Assembly: GCA_030628805.1 (NCBI GenBank)
Contig: DAOVQG010000008.1
Location: 1 to 35,067, forward strand
DNA length: 35,067 bases
From: JAGMDK01 sp023128695
Lineage (GTDB): Bacteria > Planctomycetota > Phycisphaerae > UBA1845 > Fen-1342
Reading direction: 5' to 3'
Shown: positions 7,198-16,210 of the stretch, piece after piece
Layout: each line of letters begins with the position of its first letter
How positions within the stretch are numbered: position 1 is the stretch's first letter
Notes under the pieces: generated by a model
The model's database searches: none
Told to the model about the DNA's origin: nothing
The model's input: only the letters and a program-made list of their open reading frames with translations
Program-made: the position numbers and the translations under genes

Positions 7198-9876
7198 ATG
7201 AGTGACGTGCAAACGCCTCAGAGTCAAAGCATCCCGACCCCCATCTCGCGGGAGATGGAGGAGTCGTACCTCACGTACGCGATGAGCGTGATCATGGCCC
7301 GGGCCCTGCCCGACGTGCGCGACGGGTTGAAGCCCTCGCAACGACGCATCCTCGTCGCCATGCACGATCTGAATCTGCGGCCCACCGCCAAGCACCGCAA
7401 GTGCGCCAAGATCGCCGGCGACACCAGCGGCAACTATCACCCGCACGGCGAAGGCGTCATCTATCCCACCCTCGTCCGCATGGGCCAGGAATGGAGTATG
7501 CGGCGTACGCTGGTGGACCCGCAGGGCAACTTCGGCAGCATCGACGGTGATCCCCCCGCCGCCATGCGTTATACCGAGGCCCGCCTGGCCGGCCCCGCCG
7601 AGGAGATGCTCACCGATCTCGACAAGGAGACGGTCGATTTCGAGGAAAACTACGACGGCACGCGGCAGGAGCCGGTCGTGCTGCCGAGCAAATTCCCGAA
7701 CCTGCTGGTCAACGGGGCGGAGGGCATCGCGGTCGGGATGGCCACCCGCCTATTGCCACACAACCTGGCCGAAATCTGCGACGGCGTCATCGCCTACATG
7801 GACAACACGGATATCAGCACCGAAGAATTGATAAAGATCATCCCGGGGCCCGACTTCCCCACCGGCGGCGTGATCTGCGGCAGCGAGGGCATCCGCGACG
7901 CCTGCGAGACCGGCCGCGGCTCGTTGGCCGTCCGCGGCGTGATGCACACCGAGGAAACCAGGTCCGGCCGCATCAATATCGTCGTGGACGAAATCCCTTA
8001 CGGCGTGCTGCTGCCGACCATCAAGGACCGGCTTCACGACGCCGTGCAGAACGGGACCATCAAGGGCATCGACGACCTGCGCGACGAGTCGGGCCGCCGG
8101 CAGATGGTGCGGCTGGTGATCGTGCTGAAGAAGGACGCCAACGTCAAGGTCGTCATGAACCAGCTCTGGAAGTACACCCCGCTGCAAAGCTCCATCCACG
8201 CCCAGAACATCGTGCTGGTCAACCGGATACCGAAGACGCTGAACATGAAGCAGCTCATAGAGTTGTTCGTGAAGCATCGTGTGGAGGTCATCCGCCGGCG
8301 GACGATGTACCTGCTCCGCAAGGCTCGCCAGCGCGCTCATGTGCTCGAAGGGCTGATCCTGGCGGTCGCCGACATCGACGAAATCATCCGGATCATCCGG
8401 CAATCGCCCGACGTCGATACGGCCCGCGAGCGGCTGATGGCCAAAACGCTGCGGCTGAGCGAGCAAGCCGCCGTGCGGCATTTGCTGCCACAGGTCTTCG
8501 TGGACCGCGTGACCACGACGGATCAACACCTGACCAGGACGCAGGCGGACGCGATCCTGGCGATGCAACTACGCCGGCTGACCGGGCTGGAAATCGAGCA
8601 GCTCGCCAAGGAGTACGGCAATCTGGTCGAGCAGATCGCCGGCTATGAGTTGATCCTGGGCGACGAGCGGCGGGTGCTGGACATCATCGCCGAGGACCTG
8701 CGCGAACTGAAGGAGAAGTACGAGCAGCCGCGGCGGACGCGGATCGGCGGCCCGGTCGGCACGCTGGAGATGGAGCAGCTCATCGCCCGCGAGGACGTGG
8801 TCGTGACCATCTCGCACGAGGGCTACATCAAACGCGTGCCCATCGGCACCTACCGCAGCCAGGGCCGCGGCGGACGCGGCATCCGCGGCACCGAGAGCAG
8901 GAACGGCGACTTCATCGAACACATGCGGGTGTGCTCGACGCATGACTATCTGCTATTTTTCACAAACCGCGGGCGGGTCTACTGGCTGCGGGTGTACGAC
9001 ATCCCCAGCCTCTCACGCACCAGCCGCGGACGCTCGATCGCCAACGTGCTCACCATGCAGTCGAACGAGCGGCACATGGCGGTGCTGACGGTGCAGGCCT
9101 TCGAGGAGAAATACGTCTTCTTCGCGACCGAAAAGGGCATCGCGAAGAAGACGCCGCTGGCCGCGTTCTCAAACCCCCGCCCGAGCGGGATCCAGGCCAT
9201 CACGCTGGCGCTGGACGACTCGTTGATCAAGGTCTCGCTGACCTCCGGGGACGACGAAATCGTGCTCGGCACGCGCGGCGGAATGGCCTGCCGCTTCCGA
9301 GAAAAAGACGTGCGGGCCATGGGCCGAACCGCCCGCGGCGTGCGCGGGATCAACCTGGCGCGCGAGGACGTCGTCGTCGACATGGTCGTGATCCAGCCGG
9401 GCATGAGCGTCCTGACCGTTTGCGAAAACGGTTACGGCAAACGCACCGACGTGGACGAATACCGCCTCACTCGCCGCGGCGGCAAGGGCGTCATCAACAT
9501 CCGCGCCACGGAGCGGAACGGGCCGGTGGTCGCGTTGCGGGCCGTGACCGACGATGATTCGCTGATACTGATCACCGCCAAGGGCATTCTCATGCGGATG
9601 GCCCTCGATCAACTGCGCGAGATCGGCCGCGCCACGCAGGGCGTGCGGCTGATTCGCGTCGCGGACGAGGATCGGGTCGTCGCCGTGGCGAAAGTCGTCG
9701 GCGAGAAGGAAGAACGCGAAATCGACGAGGCGGTGGCCGCGGCCGAGGGACAAGTCGGAGCGGTCGAGTCGCCGACCGAGACTGCCAGTGAAGCCGAATT
9801 AGAAGAAGCCGAAGAGGATGAAACAGGCGAACCGCCGAACAATGAAGGGACCAGTGAGGACTTATTGACTGACTAG
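7198..9876 (+). CDS. gyrA: DNA gyrase subunit A
   Basis: GyrA is the breakage-reunion subunit of the A2B2 gyrase that introduces negative supercoils. The start at ATG 7198 has GGGAG 5 bases upstream and gives 892 residues. The catalytic tyrosine is Tyr125 in AMRYTEARL. The C-terminal half shows six repeated beta-pinwheel blades; the GyrA box in blade one reads QGRGGRG, and a later blade has TRRGGKGVINI. The quinolone pocket reads HPHGEGVIYP: the equivalents of E. coli Ser83 and Asp87 are Gly86 and Pro90. The protein ends with an acidic tail of about 65 residues rich in Glu and Asp. gyrB is not in this window. The stop TAG directly abuts a family B palindrome (TAG then TGCTCCGTCAAC). Confidence 0.95.
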   Translation: MSDVQTPQSQSIPTPISREMEESYLTYAMSVIMARALPDVRDGLKPSQRRILVAMHDLNLRPTAKHRKCAKIAGDTSGNYHPHGEGVIYPTLVRMGQEWSMRRTLVDPQGNFGSIDGDPPAAMRYTEARLAGPAEEMLTDLDKETVDFEENYDGTRQEPVVLPSKFPNLLVNGAEGIAVGMATRLLPHNLAEICDGVIAYMDNTDISTEELIKIIPGPDFPTGGVICGSEGIRDACETGRGSLAVRGVMHTEETRSGRINIVVDEIPYGVLLPTIKDRLHDAVQNGTIKGIDDLRDESGRRQMVRLVIVLKKDANVKVVMNQLWKYTPLQSSIHAQNIVLVNRIPKTLNMKQLIELFVKHRVEVIRRRTMYLLRKARQRAHVLEGLILAVADIDEIIRIIRQSPDVDTARERLMAKTLRLSEQAAVRHLLPQVFVDRVTTTDQHLTRTQADAILAMQLRRLTGLEIEQLAKEYGNLVEQIAGYELILGDERRVLDIIAEDLRELKEKYEQPRRTRIGGPVGTLEMEQLIAREDVVVTISHEGYIKRVPIGTYRSQGRGGRGIRGTESRNGDFIEHMRVCSTHDYLLFFTNRGRVYWLRVYDIPSLSRTSRGRSIANVLTMQSNERHMAVLTVQAFEEKYVFFATEKGIAKKTPLAAFSNPRPSGIQAITLALDDSLIKVSLTSGDDEIVLGTRGGMACRFREKDVRAMGRTARGVRGINLAREDVVVDMVVIQPGMSVLTVCENGYGKRTDVDEYRLTRRGGKGVINIRATERNGPVVALRAVTDDDSLILITAKGILMRMALDQLREIGRATQGVRLIRVADEDRVVAVAKVVGEKEEREIDEAVAAAEGQVGAVESPTETASEAELEEAEEDETGEPPNNEGTSEDLLTD

Positions 9877-10037
9877 TGCTCCGTCAACGCTGATTTGACG
9901 GGTTGCGTATCGATCGGGATGTGTGCCACTGCTCTTGAGCAGTGCTAAGCTTCGCCGCGTGCACTGAGATCGTTAAGAAACACTGCTCAAGAGCAGTGGC
10001 ACACCAGCCCGTCAATTGAGGGTTGACGGAGCATTAG
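9874..10037. repeat. Family B palindromic element (MITE-like) at the gyrA stop
   Basis: About 160 bp with inverted ends: TAGTGCTCCGTCAAC on the left and GTTGACGGAGCATTAG on the right. Inside is a second inverted pair, TGCCACTGCTCTTGAGCAGT and ACTGCTCAAGAGCAGTGGCA. The whole sequence can fold as a nested cruciform. The leftmost TAG is the gyrA stop codon. No coding potential. Related copies are at 15431-15606 and, partly, 27419-27530. Confidence 0.8.
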
Positions 10038-10070
10038 TGGTTTGTCAACACTTTTATGAGGGAGAACACC

Positions 10071-10727
10071 ATGCCGCGTACTATTGGACTGGCCCTTATC
10101 GCCGTACCGCTACTGATGCTGGCTTCCGGCTGCTGTCTGGACGCCTGGACTGATGTGATGCTCGAGTTGTTCCCGCCGCCGTTCTACTCGTCGGATACCG
10201 CCGATACAACGGACGAGGCCACCGGCGAGAGCGGGGGACTGGGGCTGTCTTCGGACAGCGGAGAGGGAACAACCAATCTGCACTTGATGAACCAGGCCGA
10301 GCAGCTTGTCGAGGCTGACTATCCGAACTCGCTGCTGATCGAGGCGAACGGAGTGCCGTCGAGCGGTAGTGCGAGCACCGCCGAAGGTATCGACCGCTGG
10401 CGGTTTGTGTTCGTGGATGACATCTCCGCGACGAACGTCGGGACCGTGCTGTTGGAGTATGCGGACGGCGCGTTCGGCACGCCCGAGCATTCGCCGCAGC
10501 CGTGGTTCGGCACGGTTTACGAGCGGCTGCCGCGTGAGATGAGCCTGGGTGAGGCGGTCCAGAAGATGCGCGACGCCGGCTACACCGCTGACTTCACGGC
10601 GGTGACACTGCGTAAGCCGCTGACCTTCCCGCAGCCCGAAGAGGCTCTGTATGCTTTCTCGCTGACGGGCCATTACGTAATGGTCGGCGCCCTGACCGGC
10701 GAAGTAACCACGGAAACGGCGACGTAG
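10071..10727 (+). CDS. Predicted lipoprotein of unknown function
   Basis: A 218-residue protein. The start ATG 10071 has GGGAG 7 bases upstream; an ATG at 10056 is less likely. The N-terminus is a lipoprotein signal peptide with lipobox LASGC (lipidated Cys21), so the mature protein should be anchored to a membrane. After an acidic, Ser/Thr/Gly-rich linker (to about residue 65) comes a globular domain with alternating strands (WRFVFVDDI, TVLLEYADG) and a helix with MSLGEAVQKMRDAG. The layout of a helix with YPNSLLIEANG followed by the W-R-F strand resembles PepSY-like domains, but that is a weak impression. It converges on the rhomboid gene, with D-type repeat sequence between the two stops. 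Confidence 0.8.
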   Translation: MPRTIGLALIAVPLLMLASGCCLDAWTDVMLELFPPPFYSSDTADTTDEATGESGGLGLSSDSGEGTTNLHLMNQAEQLVEADYPNSLLIEANGVPSSGSASTAEGIDRWRFVFVDDISATNVGTVLLEYADGAFGTPEHSPQPWFGTVYERLPREMSLGEAVQKMRDAGYTADFTAVTLRKPLTFPQPEEALYAFSLTGHYVMVGALTGEVTTETAT

Positions 10728-10753
10728 TCGTATGTGAGCGTCTTCCCGCATCC

Positions 10754-10798
10754 TACGTCCGGGACAGAGCCCGGACGCTACATTCGGGACAGAGCCTA
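10754..10798 (-). repeat. D-type element between two convergent genes
   Basis: On the minus strand the rhomboid stop codon TAG is followed by GCTCTGTCCCGAATGTAGCG and then a full unit (TAGCGTCCGGGCTCTGTCCC, GGACGTAGG). The unit next to the stop seems to have lost a few bases after TAG. It may serve as a bidirectional terminator, but no T-run supports this. Confidence 0.6.
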
Positions 10799-11995
10799 GT
10801 TATCGCCGGAGTCGTGTCCGAGAATGCGGGCCTCTGCCTGCCGCAGCTCCACCTCGGCCAGGGTCCGCTGCGCGTCCAGCTTCAGATCCTCGAGCGCCTC
10901 TCGCAAGTGCGACACGGACCGCTCGTACTGTTGCAGATAACGGCTGCAAATCAGTCCTACAAACAAGCGGACCTCGGCGGCGTCCCCGGCGCCGGGATAG
11001 GCCCCCAGAAAGGCCTCGTACGCAGCGGCCGCCTCGCGATAGCGGCGGCTTTGGGCCAGGTGGTTGGCGACCTCGATCTGCTGGGATGACGAAAGGACCT
11101 GATTGTTGTCCAGCTCCAGCAGACGTAAGTAGGCCGCGACCGCCGCCTGTGGCTCCCGGTCCGCCAGGCGGGCGGCGATTTCCTCCCGCAACTGCTCCAC
11201 CGGGGTGAGCTCGACGGCCTCCAGCGGGCGCGAGTCCAGCTCTTCCACGACGATCGGCCGCGCCCCTATCGGACGAACCGCGGCGCGCGGCCGGGGCCAG
11301 CCGTGTTGGCGTCCCACGCGGCTCCACAACGCCACCATGTCAAACTGATTACGCGGCAGCGCCCGGATGGCCAGGAGCCCCAGCGAGACGCCGAAGCCGA
11401 ACGCGTACCCGCCCAGGTGAGCCGAATAGGCCACGTTGGATGCGGCCGTGTGGTCAAATGAGGGGGCGATAATGTTATCCCACAGGATGATCTTGAAGGT
11501 GATCAGGATCATCGCCGGCACCTGAAACGTAAAGATGAAGAACACCCACACGAGTATGGTGATGTGGACCCGCGGGAAGAGGGCCAGAAACGCCGTCGTC
11601 ACCGCCGCGATTGCCCCCGAGGCTCCCACCATGGGGTTATCGGCGATAAGTGTGAACGCGAACCCCGCGAACACACCCCCCGCCAGGTAGAACAGCACGT
11701 AGCTCCCCGAGCCCATGCGGTCACACACGGCGTTGCCGAAGATCCACAAAAAAAGCATGTTGCCCGCCAAGTGCAGGATGCCTCCGTGCAGAAATTGATA
11801 GGTCAGGTATTGATGGAGGCTGGGGCGGGCGGCGTCGAGCGCGAAGTAGGCCTTGAGCCAACCTCCCAGCCCTTCCCTGAAGGAATCACCCAGGAGGTCG
11901 GTGAAGACGAACACCAGGACGTTGACGGCGATGAGCGCGTAGTTCCCAATGGGCAAGCGAGGCGTGCGAATATCGGTGCCGATGGGGATCAACAT
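10796..11995 (-). CDS. Rhomboid-family intramembrane serine protease with C-terminal helical extension
   Basis: Rhomboids cut membrane proteins within the bilayer. This 399-residue protein starts at ATG 11995 (AGAAG upstream) with the IPIGTDIRTPRLPIGNYALI leader typical of the bacterial subgroup. The six-helix core covers roughly residues 17-210. The catalytic dyad is visible: Ser126 in GASGAIA and His193 in SAHLGGYAFG; the conserved HGGILHLAGNM loop with Asn79 is present. Residues 230-399 form a soluble tail of paired helices (YLRLLELDNNQ, YREAAAAYEAFLGAYPGAGD) that looks TPR-like and may bind substrates or partners. It lies 40 bases after the zinc-ribbon membrane protein gene and is probably co-transcribed with it. 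The stop TAG is at a D-type repeat. Confidence 0.92.
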   Translation of the reverse strand: MLIPIGTDIRTPRLPIGNYALIAVNVLVFVFTDLLGDSFREGLGGWLKAYFALDAARPSLHQYLTYQFLHGGILHLAGNMLFLWIFGNAVCDRMGSGSYVLFYLAGGVFAGFAFTLIADNPMVGASGAIAAVTTAFLALFPRVHITILVWVFFIFTFQVPAMILITFKIILWDNIIAPSFDHTAASNVAYSAHLGGYAFGFGVSLGLLAIRALPRNQFDMVALWSRVGRQHGWPRPRAAVRPIGARPIVVEELDSRPLEAVELTPVEQLREEIAARLADREPQAAVAAYLRLLELDNNQVLSSSQQIEVANHLAQSRRYREAAAAYEAFLGAYPGAGDAAEVRLFVGLICSRYLQQYERSVSHLREALEDLKLDAQRTLAEVELRQAEARILGHDSGDN

Positions 11996-12035
11996 GCTGG
12001 GCTTCTCTTCAGCCGGGGTGCCGAGGCCGAGCCTG

Positions 12036-13973
12036 TCAGGGCGTGCCCGGCGGCCCGTAGCGCTCGGCGGTCTGTCGGGCTGCTTCCATTAGTTTACTCT
12101 GGACCTCGGCCGAAAGCGGCGGCGGGTTGAAGTCCCTCAGGCGCTGCATCATAACGGGCCCCCCGGCGGCGAGCACTCGCCCGAAGTGATCCCAGTGGGG
12201 CGAGCCGGCCTCGAGCAACGCGGGATCACCCAGGTACAAGCCCGCCGGCCACCGGCTTCGCCAACGTCTGGAGCGGGCGTCGAAGCTCCCCAGAACAGTA
12301 TATGCGAGCGCCCGCACCCACGGCGGCTGGTCGGTTGCCTCGTGCCACAATTCCAATTGGGGGCGATAAGATTCATCCCCGCTGACGGCTACGATGACCA
12401 GCGCCGCCGCCAAAGCTGGATAATCCGGGCGGCGTTGCCCGGGGTTGAGCAGCGGCTTCAGACGCGGGGTGCAGCCCAGATTGGCGGCCAGCCAACGGTC
12501 GAGCGCCGAGTTCGCCGACAGCCAGCCGCCCTTGAGTTTCACCAGCAGTTCGCGTTCGAGTTGGCGTTCGGCCGTCGCCACACGGCGGATCAGAAGCGGG
12601 GGTGACGCGAAGGGCCCGTGGAGCACCGGCTCAACCCCTGGGCGGACCCATTCCTGGACGGTGGCGATTTCCGCCGCGGTGACGTCCAGCGGGCTGGACC
12701 GCGGAGTGTGGCCCAACACCTGGCCCCGCAGGCGGGCGATGGTCCAGGTGAGCCTTTGCTGGTCGAGTGCGTCGCAGTCAGGCAACAACTCACCCAAGGT
12801 GGCGGCAATCCGTGCGCACAGGCGGCTGTATTGCGGTACGCGCTCCTTCAAGACCACTCCCGCGGCTGCCCGGGCGGCGGGAGTGCCGCGTTGGGTCACG
12901 CGCTTCATCGCATCGCGCGGTTTGCGAACATCGTCCGGATCGAATTCGAGCGTACCCTCGGTCGGGCTGGCCAAGTCAAATAACTCCTTGGCGAATCCGT
13001 CGCCGGGGCCTTGCCCTAGCCACTGCCAACTGTCCCAATAGGCTTCCGCCAAGCGCTCGAAGACCAGGTTTTCCTCGTCTTGCGCCAAGCGGCGCAAGCC
13101 GTCGGCGCAGCGTTTGAGCTCGTTCCGGGTGCGTTGCGCCATGAGGTCCGCGTCAGACTCGCGGTCCGTGCCCGAGAGCTGCACGAGACGCGCGATGAAC
13201 AGGAGGCGTTCCAGCTCCGCGAGCCAGACTTCGGCCAGATCATCCCGCACCCCGGCGTCGCCCAACAATGCCCGAGCGCGCAGCGCGACTTCGTACAGCG
13301 CGCGGTCCTGCTGACACCGTTCGAGCGCTGCCAGCCACGCCGGCACTTTCTGTGGATGTGCTTCCCCGTTGCGTGCCAGCAGGTCGATCGCGGCGATCCG
13401 GCTGAGTTGTATTTGCGGATCGTCGCCCGGTTGTGCGAGGGAAGCCTCGAGCGCTGCGGCGACCGCCGGCGCCACCCGCAACTCTACGCCTTGGAGACGC
13501 TGTAGGGCTGCCGAACGCTCCTCGGAATTACTTGCGGCGAGCAGGTCTCCAGCGAGTTCGGTGGCCGGTAACGGCTCCACGGGGGTGGTCGGAACAACCG
13601 TCGCGGCGGCCGGCTGCGAGCGAATGCGGTACCACTGGACGCCGACGAATACCACCAGTCCCACCACGGCCACCGCAAACACAGCGGCGGCCCAGGACCG
13701 GCCCGACATCAGCCGCAGGCGTTGTTTCAGCGGTAGACGTTTTCCCGTCTCCAGGTCGGTGAAGCACTTATGGCAGTAGCGCGCGTTGGGAGCCGCCTCG
13801 GTGCCGCAGTGCGGGCACTTCGGACCAATCACGCTGGGACTCGGCGCTGCGGGGAGCCGCAGGGGCACCTCGAACTGTCTCCCGCAGGCCGGACACGCCT
13901 TGCGCCGGCCGGCCACCTCGTCCTCGGCAACCAGCACGCGGCGGCAGTGCGGACAGCGGATTTTCAGCGACAT
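12036..13973 (-). CDS. Double zinc-ribbon membrane protein with large helical domain
   Basis: A 645-residue protein. Two zinc ribbons sit at the N-terminus: Cys7/Cys10 with Cys27/Cys30 (CPHC, CPAC) and Cys53/Cys56 with Cys67/Cys70 (CPHC, CHKC). A single transmembrane helix follows at about residues 93-114, so the ribbons should face the cytoplasm and the large C-terminal part the other side. That part starts with a Pro/Thr-rich linker and continues as alpha-helical, HEAT-like sequence (SNSEERSAALQRLQGVELRV and further repeats of this kind). No enzymatic motif is seen. Such ribbon-helix-large domain proteins are common in planctomycetes but not characterised as far as I know. The rhomboid protease gene 40 bases downstream makes a functional link possible, for example as substrate or partner. 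Confidence 0.82.
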   Translation of the reverse strand: MSLKIRCPHCRRVLVAEDEVAGRRKACPACGRQFEVPLRLPAAPSPSVIGPKCPHCGTEAAPNARYCHKCFTDLETGKRLPLKQRLRLMSGRSWAAAVFAVAVVGLVVFVGVQWYRIRSQPAAATVVPTTPVEPLPATELAGDLLAASNSEERSAALQRLQGVELRVAPAVAAALEASLAQPGDDPQIQLSRIAAIDLLARNGEAHPQKVPAWLAALERCQQDRALYEVALRARALLGDAGVRDDLAEVWLAELERLLFIARLVQLSGTDRESDADLMAQRTRNELKRCADGLRRLAQDEENLVFERLAEAYWDSWQWLGQGPGDGFAKELFDLASPTEGTLEFDPDDVRKPRDAMKRVTQRGTPAARAAAGVVLKERVPQYSRLCARIAATLGELLPDCDALDQQRLTWTIARLRGQVLGHTPRSSPLDVTAAEIATVQEWVRPGVEPVLHGPFASPPLLIRRVATAERQLERELLVKLKGGWLSANSALDRWLAANLGCTPRLKPLLNPGQRRPDYPALAAALVIVAVSGDESYRPQLELWHEATDQPPWVRALAYTVLGSFDARSRRWRSRWPAGLYLGDPALLEAGSPHWDHFGRVLAAGGPVMMQRLRDFNPPPLSAEVQSKLMEAARQTAERYGPPGTP

Positions 13974-14022
13974 GCCACGCTCGCTTTCCGGAACGGCCCC
14001 TCTACCTCGCGTTCAAGGCGGC

Positions 14023-14138
14023 TAGAGCACTTTTCAATAAACTGTAGCGTCCGGGCTCCGTCCCGGACGTAGGATTCTACAACACGCTACGTCCGGGACG
14101 GAGCCCGGACGCTACAAGAAAAAGTGAACTGCTCTAAT
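14023..14138. repeat. Long D-type hairpin with TAGAGCA ends
   Basis: Two D units face each other: TGTAGCGTCCGGGCTCCGTC and, inverted, GACGGAGCCCGGACGCTACA, giving arms of about 30 bp around a 13-base loop. The outer edges are also inverted: TAGAGCA then CTTTT on the left, AAAAGTG then TGCTCTA on the right. This is the only D locus here that is not at a stop codon or inside a gene. The perfect arms suggest recent origin or selection for pairing. Confidence 0.75.
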
Positions 14139-14429
14139 AATTGTGAACTCACGCACCGCCGCGCAGGTCACTTCGGACGGGATGTAGACCTCGCTAGACA
14201 TGGGGGTAGTGTGAGGGCAGAAGCACCGAGGAACAAGGGGGAAGCGAGTGTCGCGCCGGCGTAGTGTTTCATAATTACCGCGTCACGATTCAAGGTGGTG
14301 CGGGCCTCTGTGCCCGCCACGGACGGGCAGGGACGCCCGCCCCACCGGCTTGAATAAGATGCAATCTGGACGAATCACACCACTAGCGTCCGGCGCCGAA
14401 GTGCCTGTTGGGCGGGGCAATGTGATCCG
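14139..14429. other. Intergenic region holding family A copy 2
   Basis: Together with the preceding hairpin this gap is about 456 bases without a gene. 14139-14261 shows nothing I can name. 14262-14386 is a family A element, bounded by TAGTG and CACTAG, with a core (GTGCGGGCCTCTGTGCCCGC) nearly identical to the copy at 850-980. Both copies are followed by AGCGTCCGGC, so the repeat may extend a little past CACTAG. Confidence 0.65.
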
Positions 14430-15314
14430 TCAACCCGGTTGGCCGCTGCCCCGGCTCCGGCGCGCCCGCCTCGGGCGGCTGCGTGTGAGCAGGTGCTGCA
14501 CCATCTCCAGACGAGACAACACCTCGCGCATATCCCGGGGGCGGTTGTCCTTGGCCATTTCACAACACTCCATGATGAGTTTGGAGAGTGGTAAGGGGGT
14601 CTCGGGGTTGAGCTGATGAGGCGGATCGTTTCCGCGGTCCGCCTCGATCGCGATCTTCTTCGAGGCCGCCGGCGCGACGGGCATTAGTGTTTTGAACCAT
14701 TTTCCCGTCACAACCCAGTACATCGTCGCGCCGAGATTGAACACGTCGGTGCGCTGGTCGATCGCCGCCCGGTGGACCTGCTCCGGGGCCATGTAGTCCG
14801 GCGTGCCCTGGACGCGCTCCTTGGTATGCCCCAGCGGACAACTTTGTCCGAAATCAATGATTTTGAGCCCCCCGTCCTTGGCCAGCAGAATGTTATTCGG
14901 CTTGATGTCCGCGTGGGCGAAGCCGTAATTGTGTAGTTCGTGCAGCCCCTCGGCCACCTTCTTGAAAATAGGGACGACCTGCTCGAGGCTCTCGGGGCGG
15001 TGGTCCTCCAGACGCACGCCGTCAACGTACTCCATAATGAGCAGCAACTGGCGGGTCTTCAACCACTTCCGGACCCGGACGATATCGTAGCAGCGCCGCA
15101 GATATGGATGTTTGAACCGCCGCGCGACCTCGTATTCGTTCTCCGCCTGGGCGATGAAGCGGTCGTCTTCCGGCGTCTGGCGAACGATATGCTTTATGGC
15201 CACCCGGCGCCCGTCCGTGATGTCGCGCGCCAAGCTGATGACGGCACCGGCCCCCCGGCCGATCCGTTCAATGATTTCGTAACCCGGTAACAGTGGAATC
15301 GATCGGGTCGGCAT
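14430..15314 (-). CDS. Small cytosolic Ser/Thr protein kinase (non-RD type)
   Basis: A Hanks-type kinase of 294 residues if it starts at ATG 15314; an in-frame GTG at 15356 is possible, and neither has a clear Shine-Dalgarno sequence. The kinase signature is complete: glycine-rich loop GRGAGAV, VAIK with the ATP-binding lysine (Lys41), catalytic loop HADIKPNN (Asp136), DFGQ (Asp154), and GTPDYMAPEQ in the activation segment. The catalytic loop has HAD instead of HRD, so this is a non-RD kinase and may not depend on activation-loop phosphorylation. There is no transmembrane helix or sensor domain; the protein ends in a basic tail (RSRPRRARRSRGSG). This contrasts with the large membrane kinases common in the phylum. 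Its substrate is unknown. Confidence 0.9.
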   Translation of the reverse strand: MPTRSIPLLPGYEIIERIGRGAGAVISLARDITDGRRVAIKHIVRQTPEDDRFIAQAENEYEVARRFKHPYLRRCYDIVRVRKWLKTRQLLLIMEYVDGVRLEDHRPESLEQVVPIFKKVAEGLHELHNYGFAHADIKPNNILLAKDGGLKIIDFGQSCPLGHTKERVQGTPDYMAPEQVHRAAIDQRTDVFNLGATMYWVVTGKWFKTLMPVAPAASKKIAIEADRGNDPPHQLNPETPLPLSKLIMECCEMAKDNRPRDMREVLSRLEMVQHLLTRSRPRRARRSRGSGQPG

Positions 15315-15430
15315 CGCTTTCGGCACACCAACAACAACGGCAGCACAATCCCGCACACGAGAGATACACCGCCGCCCACTAACTTGGCACGTCGAGCTTC
15401 CAGCCCGACCCCCGCCGTCCGCGGGCCTGG

Positions 15431-15606
15431 TGCTCTGTCAGCCCTCTCTTGACAGCTAGCGCCATGAAAGGGAGGGCGAAGCTCCCGCTGAGCCGCGGCA
15501 CCCCTGGCTCGGCAGGAGCCTCGCCCTCCCGCGGCGGGTGGCCCAGAATATCGCACTGCTCAAGAGCAGTGGCACACCAACCCATCAACGCAACGTTGAC
15601 AGAACA
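15431..15606. repeat. Family B element carrying a family C core
   Basis: Left end TGCTCTGTCAGCCCTCTCTT and right end CAACGCAACGTTGACAGAACA are inverted and match the ends of the element at 9874-10037. The interior combines the C block (GGGAGGGCGAAGCTCCCGCT) on the left with the CACTGCTCAAGAGCAGTGGC palindrome on the right. This shows that the same ends can enclose different hairpins. The right end lies a few bases from the TAG stop of the gene at 15614. The rest of the kinase-side gap (15315-15430) shows nothing else. Confidence 0.65.
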
Positions 15607-15613
15607 CTATTGT

Positions 15614-16093
15614 CTATTTTATTAGCTCCTTCCGCGCCAGAAGCTCACGCAAATCCGCGGCTTGGGGCGGCAATACGCGTTCTTGCAACCCCGGAGCAAG
15701 CCGAACGCGAATCAGATCCTGACTACTCGCATGGTTTAAGCTCCCGAGCACCGCCAGCAATTTCTCTTTCTGCCCCTTTCCCAAGGTGTCAGCTTCGGAG
15801 CCGACAACGATCAATTGCCAGCGCGGCCCCCCCAGCCGCCGTTTGAGCTTGCCGTTCGGATAGAGCGCGCAAACGCTGTCCGGGCCTTGCTGGTTGATCG
15901 TCTCCTCAGCCTCCTCCAGGGAGGCGTACGCGATCTCCACCTCTTGGACCGGCGTGCCCCGCTCCGCCATCAGGAGTGTCTTGCCGTCCCAATAGCGTCC
16001 CCCCGGCTCCAGCCATAGTAAAAGCCGGGCACCGACCGTCAGCGAGAGGATCAAGGCGACTACGACCGCCGTGTTGCGTTTATCGGCTGCCAT
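15614..16093 (-). CDS. Small membrane-anchored protein of unknown function
   Basis: A 159-residue protein. I chose ATG 16093 because AGGG lies 7 bases upstream and because the hydrophobic segment then starts close to the N-terminus; the frame stays open to 16168. One transmembrane helix or uncleaved signal anchor covers about residues 8-27 (TAVVVALILSLTVGARLLLW). The remaining part is soluble, with a strand-helix pattern (VQEVEIAYASLEEAEETINQ, then WQLIVVGSEADTLGKGQKEK) compatible with a small alpha/beta domain. I recognise no family. It is divergent from the small secreted-protein gene at 16231. The stop TAG is followed within four bases by a family B element. Confidence 0.68.
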   Translation of the reverse strand: MAADKRNTAVVVALILSLTVGARLLLWLEPGGRYWDGKTLLMAERGTPVQEVEIAYASLEEAEETINQQGPDSVCALYPNGKLKRRLGGPRWQLIVVGSEADTLGKGQKEKLLAVLGSLNHASSQDLIRVRLAPGLQERVLPPQAADLRELLARKELIK

Positions 16094-16210
16094 GGGCCTT
16101 CCCTTGCTCGACACCTCAGCGTCCATGCCGATGCTTCTTTTACCGTAGCGAGCCGTATTGTGCAACACTTTGAGTTAAACTCTCTCTGCGAACTACAATA
16201 CTCGTCCACT

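Noticed and set aside
7750..8568. Minus-strand open frame opposite gyrA
   Set aside because: Shadow frame; gyrA on the other strand is certain.
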